Shown here piece by piece: positions 59,801 through 64,000 of a DNA stretch of 64,000 bases; positions within the stretch are counted from its first letter, which is position 1; every line of letters starts with the position of its first letter. Under the pieces are notes generated by a model. That model saw only the letters and a list, made by a program, of their open reading frames with translations. It made no database searches and had not been told where the DNA came from. The stretch comes from Coccinella septempunctata (taxonomy: Eukaryota > Arthropoda > Insecta > Coleoptera > Coccinellidae), in NCBI RefSeq assembly GCF_907165205.1, contig NC_058196.1, positions 2,770,501-2,834,500 of the forward strand. The letters are read 5' to 3'. The translations under genes and the position numbers were made by a program.

Positions 59801-60082
59801 TTGTTCTACCAAGCTACCTTCGTCCGAAAAGCGTGTTTCGCTTAAAGCAACTATTGCAATGGATGTTCGTTGCAGTTCCTTATCGATTAGGGCAGTACGC
59901 CTCTCTGGTCGGTCGGCCTTGGGGTTGTCTAGCAAGGTTCTGACGTTCCATGCTGCAAAAGCTATGTGCTTTTCATTGGTGTTTGTTCGATGATTCACTC
60001 GCTCAGGCACCCTCCCCCGGAGATCCGAATGGGAGGGTATTTTACCTCCGGATACGAATTTTGTCCTGTTCGACTGATCCAT
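56843..60082 (-). CDS. LINE endonuclease-reverse transcriptase with C-terminal C2H2 zinc finger, intact
   Basis: 1,079 residues. The start is an ATG in AAAAAGATGG at 60082 with an in-frame TAA eight codons upstream. Domains: apurinic-type endonuclease, residues about 40-295 (AAWNVRTL with Asn46, SETR with Glu82, VYAPT, LLGDFNARVG with Asp191 and Asn193, TDHRLV with Asp288 and His289). A linker follows. The reverse transcriptase is at about 530-830 (NYRGISLLNVAGKIL, GFRPNRGTVD, motif A FIDLSKAFD with Asp666, motif B GIKQGCVLAPLLFNIF, motif C YADD at 784-787). A conserved thumb-like region (EQTQQRHLRQIMHIRWFHK, RLRWSGHILRMQD) precedes a zinc finger with Cys1056, Cys1059, His1072 and His1076. 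The protein would nick target DNA and prime reverse transcription from the nick. All key residues are present and there are no stops, so recent activity is plausible. Confidence 0.95.
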   Translation of the reverse strand: MDQSNRTKFVSGGKIPSHSDLRGRVPERVNHRTNTNEKHIAFAAWNVRTLLDNPKADRPERRTALIDKELQRTSIAIVALSETRFSDEGSLVEQAYTFFWKGLPEGEIRQHGVGFAIRNDLAAKLTENPVGISERLMTLRFPAANNTFVNIIAVYAPTLNSSDNLKDTFYETLVATLSKIPKRQRIILLGDFNARVGRGQDSELWPGIIGKHGTDSINSNGERLLALCAEHNLCITNTYFITRPNSRGTWRHPRSGHWHTLDFVIVRRKDLKEVLVTKPRADLECWTDHRLVISRMKISMLPKYQRRPKLLRERLQISKLQNPSTKDRFTAAVKDSLTPPDYNDDIETHWLRFKSSLTNTAKEILGSERSRKSPDWFADSETHIAPLLDAKHKAMKTAINKPGDVAAQIGFINIKREVRQEIRKIKDSWWKEKAREIQAYADNHDYRRFFEAIKTVYGPSRKASFPIRDAHGAILTDDRKILERWKEHYSQVLNQNNDSDLSILDLLPAYSPMTSLDDEISMSEIISAIKNMKNDKSPGLDGIPAEIFKALDEDIVNSLLILFRKIWEQGDVPQDFRDALVINLYKNKGDTSNCNNYRGISLLNVAGKILSKIMANRLVPLLEKLLPESQCGFRPNRGTVDLIFTLRQLQEKAREQQSRIYTAFIDLSKAFDSVNRRALWKIMARLGVPEKFLAVCKSLHTNNTARIQHNGSTTDHFSTNSGIKQGCVLAPLLFNIFAIAVSIIADMSMPVRGVGIRFRFDGGLFNLKRLRAKTRTKFITELQYADDCSLIASSSEDLQIMIDTYKHIYEALGLRLNIDKTKTLVSPPESLQTDISLDNETLEQVEQFKYLGSFINTRANLDTEIHNRINSASRAFWKLKDRVFQNHDLNLKTKTAVYRAVILPTLLYGSESWTPYRRHIKQLEQTQQRHLRQIMHIRWFHKVSNAEVLQRASCTTIETQVTRARLRWSGHILRMQDTRLPKIALYGELTEGARKPGGQYKRFKDTLHQSLKSVNANHNWEQLALDRSQWRSLVHSYNGESRRIQRRPDLVGDYPCPECGRICRSRLGLFSHRRAHSRN

Positions 60083-60460
60083 CTTTTTGTAGGAGCTGCG
60101 TTAGAAGGTGTTCAAAAGCTGCACTGGTAACGCTGTCAGTGCAACTTTGGTTGCGGCTACGACTAGATTATCTTGTGGCACAGGTATCCTGAGACGACAA
60201 GGTCTGAGCCGTAACTTGAGCAACGCAGAGAGCCATTTCCTGCTCAAGCCAATGTTTAGGCTACGTAATTGTGGGAAACAGAGTTATACCGCTCATGTTC
60301 GGTCGCCAGAGCCTCGTTCGTAAGAACAGGGTGCACCGCGAGTAGGTGAGGTTGGCATTTGAGAGGAGAGGCTATAAAACGCATCCTTCCCCCTTACACC
60401 CCATGTAGACTGTAGACTCGTCATCGCCTTCCAAGGCTGCATCTTGGAAGAGCTGTCTAT
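60083..60460 (-). other. 5' untranslated region of the full-length LINE
   Basis: More G+C-rich than its surroundings and matching neither the satellite nor the neighbouring LINEs. LINEs of this kind carry an internal promoter in this region, but I cannot point to a promoter element. The outer limit near 60460, where composition shifts to A+T-rich, is a guess. A small inverted repeat (CTTCCAAG...CTTGGAAG) lies at about 60430-60452. Confidence 0.45.
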
Positions 60461-61039
60461 TTGGAAAAAAATTTATAGGAACTAGCCCCGCTTATTTTCA
60501 TTAAGGAATCATCTCCCTTAGTCCTTCGCATTTGTTTACAGATATCCTGTATATAGATACATTTTATCTATGTACCTATTCGTTTTGGATAGTAGAAATT
60601 TAATCAATATGTGTTATTTTCGAAGACCAAAGCAAAAATTTTAATTGCACCTGATTTGTTAATTATAAGAATCATCATTTATTTTGAATAATAAAACTTC
60701 ATGCGAAAATACTTAAATTAACTTTTGTCTTTCTCCTTTCATCATAGTGTCCCCTGTTCATCATAGCTTTTGGGAATTACCAATCAATCATATGTATCCG
60801 AGTATGTATCTATATTATTACCTTCATTTTGTAGATTCATAATGTCTTGACAAAAATATGGTTGCAATTTCAAAATATATTGACTCGAGGCCTTCAAAAG
60901 ACTTCAATTTTGTTTATTTTTTCCCTTACATCCTGTATGATCTATCGAAAAATGCAAATCTGTTTTGGATAATTCTTCATGAAATCTTACTTGTTTCGAT
61001 ATAATTTGTGATTTTCTTTATGATACATCACTAAAAAAT

Positions 61040-61040
<1 letters not shown>
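60461..61040. other. A+T-rich intergenic stretch
   Basis: No convincing reading frame or repeat structure seen, apart from isolated ATCCTGTAT-like words (60543, 60929). Confidence 0.5.
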
Positions 61041-61076
<36 letters not shown>

Positions 61077-62430
61077 GTGCTTTATTTCAGGTAAAGTGTA
61101 CACATGTCATAGAACACTTGAAGTGAAACAGGGTCATTTTCTGCTTTATAGTCTGTGTTCCATAAAGTCTTCCACACTGTAGGGTTCGATTTCAAGTAGG
61201 AGTTTGAAGATGAATTTCTTGAACTGTTGTAGAGTCCATTCTCCTCTTAGTTTGTGAGCTATCTTATTGTAATAACGAATATATCTATATTCAGGTCCCT
61301 TTTCAGTGAGGCTTAATCTGTGTCTTGGATATTTTAGTGCAGTTGTCCTCGTATTGTAATTACTTACTGTTTTCTCTTGGAAGTAGTGCTAGTTCTTGAA
61401 TGTAAATATCAGACTTTCTTGGATGTGTACAGCAGGAGCAGTCAAAAGACCATTCCTTCTGAAGACTCCCCTGCATGATTCCGTCCTCCTCATCCTCCAG
61501 ATCATTCTGAAGGCTCTGTTCTTCATTTTCAGCACTCTATGTAGGTTGTATGAACTACCATAGAACATGATGCCATACCTAAACACTGCCTGGTATATTG
61601 TTCTTAGTGAGGTTATGTCCAGATATTTATTGAGGACTCCCAAAGTGTAGCAGATGGTACCCAGTTGATTGCAAAGGTTGGAAATGTGCTCTCCCCAATC
61701 AAGGGTTACCTCAATAGTGAGGCCTAGGAAGCGACAAGATTTAGTCAGTTCTAATGTGGAGTTAGACAGTGAAATGCTGGTAGGCACTTGGGGACCGGAT
61801 TGAGCTGTCCTGAATAGGATGGCACTTGTTTTTTCAGAATTCATGCACAAACCGTTTACTTCAAACCACTGGCTAGCACGATTTAGAGTTAGAGTTGAGT
61901 GTGAAATGGTAAACTCAACTCTAAATCGTGCTTGGCCAATACAGTGAAGTTTGTGTCATCTGCATAATTCACTGTCCTAACCATGGTTTAATCGAATATG
62001 GTACTTAGGTCATTTAGAAAAATGATAAAAATGATAGGGCCCAATATGCTACCCTGCGGAACTCTGTGAGTTTTTCTTCCGAAACTGTTGTTTTTCCGTT
62101 CTGAGAGATCACCACTCTCTGCCTGCGGTTTGCTAAATATGATTGAAACCAGTCTAGCTTGTTTATGCCATATGCAGAAAGTTTATGGATTATAAGGTCG
62201 TGGGACAGAGTATCGAATGCCTTTGATAGATCCAGCATTAGACCCACTGTTATATTAGAATCCTCCAAGGCATTAAGGATTCCTGAAATGAACTCAAACA
62301 CTGCTGTCTGAGTTGATCTACCTCTTACATAACCATGTTGTGTGGGTAAAAGGATCTTTTCTTTTAGAAGGTATTCTACTAGTTGAGTGCAGATTGTGAG
62401 TTCCAGTATTTTAAACCAGAGAGATGGTAC
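61041..62430 (-). pseudogene. CR1/Jockey-like LINE, 3' half (truncated, broken RT)
   Basis: On the minus strand the sequence opens near 62430 with LPTQHGYVRGRSTQTAV, then RT motif A LMLDLSKAFDTLSHDLI (in 62014-62301). The motif B region has lost its frame, and motif C YADDTN lies near 61960-61945 in another frame. The conserved C-terminal part is in 61389-61850 (WFEVNGLCMNSEKT, CRFLGLTIEVTLDWGEHI, YQAVFRYGIMFYG, KMKNRAFRMI). At least two frame breaks and a stop at 61988-61986 separate these pieces. The 3' end has an AATAAA signal (61086-61081, minus) followed by an (AAAT)n tail at 61074-61041. The endonuclease is missing because the copy is 5'-truncated. The family copies its RNA into a nicked target; this copy cannot. 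Confidence 0.88.
61875..61932. repeat. Hairpin inside the truncated LINE
   Basis: The 20-bp AGCACGATTTAGAGTTGAGT relationship is inverted at 61913-61932. The left arm carries a 6-bp repeat (TTAGAG) in the middle. It lies between motif C and the WFEVNG block, where the coding frame is lost. Confidence 0.85.
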
Positions 62431-63185
62431 AAGCTATTCAAATTTTCGGGAAAATCCAATAATTAAACATAATCGATAATAAAACAGATGTTTCTGAGCA
62501 AAGGATTCCTCAAAATCATTGAGCAATCCGATTCAAGAAAAATATATAGGGCGTTCCATTTGAAATAACACAACAATGTCCAACATTCGGTTTAGCCGAC
62601 GTTGTTCATTTCTGTGATATTGTAAAATTTGTAGCATTTTTTCTCTTGATTCTGAAATGAAAATTTTCGGAATGGCTCATTGTCCTTGAATATTCATCAC
62701 CATTTACATCTGAATATTTAGCTTGAGATGAAAGAAGTTCAACGGATGCATAGATACACACGATGAAATATAAACAGTCATAATTCCATTCGAGAGAGCA
62801 AAGATTGGTGTTCTTTCACGTGATTCTTTCCCCTACAGATAAATGCGATAAAAAATCGTTGAGATATGCCACCTGGATTGCAATTATGGAGGAGATAGCG
62901 CGCTGCGCCTCTCTACAGTTAATTCATCCGTATACTTATATTCCGCCTGTGTACATCTGCTTTGAAAATACAACGTTGCCATTTTCGGAGGTGCTAACGA
63001 GCAAAGAGTCCCCCACAGCAATTCTTCGATATACAGCTCAGCACACTAGCGCCAGTGATATACACTCGAACTAAAAGATTGTTCAGTACATAAACGGGGT
63101 GCGTTGTGACCTCAAAACGATTTTTTGATATGTTGATCCCTGAAGCCTCCTGAATCTAACAAGCCAAAAAACAAGGCAAAACGTG

Positions 63186-63209
63186 GTCACCTCCGATTTC
63201 GGAGGTGAC
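63186..63209. repeat. Perfect 10-bp inverted repeat with 4-bp loop
   Basis: GTCACCTCCG at 63186-63195 and CGGAGGTGAC at 63200-63209, separated by ATTT. Part of the CGGAGGT cluster. It could be a dyad binding site or a hairpin; the function is unknown. Confidence 0.9.
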
Positions 63210-63273
63210 AGCGATATATATGAGGTGAGAGCGTTAAACGAGTTACTATTTCGGAGGTGGTATTAACACTTTA

Positions 63274-63277
<4 letters not shown>

Positions 63278-63360
<83 letters not shown>
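63278..63360. repeat. (TA)n microsatellite, 83 bp
   Basis: Uninterrupted alternating TA between ATTAACACTTTATAAC and GAACCCGTAG. Self-complementary and prone to cruciform formation and length change. Confidence 0.98.
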
Positions 63361-63363
<3 letters not shown>

Positions 63364-64000
63364 CCCGTAGTTCGTTGTTACCTCCGTTAAGTTCATTGGG
63401 CGACCTGACCTCCGGGTGACGGAGTTTTTTAATTGGAATAATTTTTGCTTATATATGTAGAGGGGAAGGTAAATAACAGGGGTACCTAAAGAGGGGAAAA
63501 GATTTTCATTGAAAAATTTTTCTTTAAACGAATCAGACCTTACTACCTCCGCATATATTTCTTATTAGTAGTGCGCTCTCACCTCCCGCAACGTTGTCAG
63601 ATTTCAGGAGGACAGAAAGTAGGGCAGCTTGAATTCTACTCATATACAGCTGCTCTTCCGATTCATTCACACATACTGAAACTGGTAAATAGTTCGAGAA
63701 CGACACTGATATTAATAAATTTCATACGCTAATAATTGATTGATAAGGATTCGGAGTAAATGAATTTGGACAGAAATTATTATCTTTTCTTCATGAATAT
63801 CAACAGTTTTGAATAAGTATGCTATGTCTACGATACTTCGTCCGATAGGGGAGTTTAATACCGTATAGGTCCTAAAATGAATGATACATGACAATGAAAT
63901 TTTTCGTTACATATGAGATTAATTCCAAAGACAATTTTACCGAATTTATTCTGGTATGAAATAGTTATCTAAATTTTGGGCATTATATTCACGACATGAG

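Larger units (their letters stand above)
56721..60460 (-). mobile_element. Full-length single-ORF LINE (non-LTR retrotransposon)
   Basis: Minus-strand element with a 5' untranslated region (about 60460-60083), one 1,079-codon ORF, a 3' untranslated region (56842-56743) and a (TTCA)n terminal microsatellite (56721-56742, TGAA units in element sense). A 31-bp A run at 56786-56816 is a T run in element sense, so the element does not end in poly(A). A single ORF and a microsatellite tail are features of RTE-type LINEs, but the clade is unresolved here. The left edge is supported by the second copy ending in the same (TTCA)n at 53961. The right edge is approximate. Confidence 0.88.
62986..63587. 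repeat. Cluster of CGGAGGT / ACCTCCG heptamers
   Basis: CGGAGGT occurs at 62986, 63200 and 63252. Its complement ACCTCCG occurs at 63189, 63380, 63408 and 63545, and an ACCTCCC variant at 63581. A 12-bp pair GAGGTGAGAGCG (63222-63233) and CGCTCTCACCTC (63574-63585) is exactly inverted around the (TA)n tract. Up to the tract CGGAGGT predominates, and beyond it only ACCTCCG is found. Confidence 0.8.
62431..64000. other. Non-coding right flank
   Basis: No convincing gene. The 89-codon plus-strand frame at 62805-63074 has no recognisable motif. The region's visible structure is the CGGAGGT/ACCTCCG motif cluster (62986-63587), a perfect 10-bp inverted repeat (63186-63209) and the (TA)n tract (63278-63360). 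Confidence 0.55.

Noticed and set aside
59580..59993. 137-codon plus-strand frame across the LINE endonuclease
   Set aside because: It is antisense to the intact 1,079-codon LINE frame and has no motif of its own.
62805..63074. 89-codon plus-strand frame as a gene
   Set aside because: No recognisable domain, no supporting context, and a length expected by chance in this composition.

Overview
The window looks like repeat-dominated, A+T-rich chromosomal DNA of an arthropod, most likely an insect. The grounds are the mix of elements: Penelope-like elements (PLEs) with a GIY-YIG endonuclease, LINEs with an apurinic-type endonuclease, a DUF4817-type transposon relic, fold-back elements, and a long satellite array. 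I cannot name the species. I see no host protein-coding gene, tRNA or rRNA. Everything that resembles a protein is transposon-derived, and only one reading frame (56843-60082, minus) looks intact and full length.

Layout. From 1 to about 50520 the backbone is one satellite family with a monomer of about 490-492 bp, interrupted by three Penelope insertions (2610-4750, 6192-6941, 45666-49655). The longest uninterrupted stretch is 6942-45665. Inside it, blocks of many monomers have been copied again. The clearest is a 7,876-bp block (16 monomers) present twice side by side at 29892-45665, with only a handful of differences visible by eye. Nested blocks with offsets of 2,946, 4,414, 2,453 and 1,468 bp occupy 22500-29890, and a mosaic with offsets of about 4,387 and 2,911/2,956 bp occupies 12187-18600. 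Many block boundaries fall in the same short part of the monomer.

The Penelope copies carry hammerhead-ribozyme-like motifs in their terminal repeats: six in total, three on each strand. The third insertion is a head-to-head inverted dimer with two 1.73-kb arms. Its minus-strand copy has a nonsense codon, a frameshift and a damaged ribozyme core. Its plus-strand copy keeps an open frame through the reverse transcriptase palm and the GIY-YIG domain, with an intact ribozyme core.

From 50520 to 62430 there is a graveyard of LINEs. It holds a decayed endonuclease domain of a CR1/Jockey-like element (50617-52100), a 5'-truncated LINE with an intact RT and one premature stop (52114-53960), an inverted copy of a related LINE that has lost its whole RT (53961-54975), a fold-back element (55052-55584), a full-length single-ORF LINE (56721 to about 60460) encoding endonuclease, RT and a C-terminal C2H2 zinc finger, and a truncated CR1/Jockey-like RT (61041-62430). 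The last 1.5 kb is non-coding, with a long (TA)n tract and an unexplained cluster of ACCTCCG/CGGAGGT motifs.

Together these read as a pericentromeric-style or other heterochromatic block. The satellite expands by unequal exchange, carries transposon insertions along when it does so, and borders a nest of LINEs. That reading of the chromosomal context is inference.
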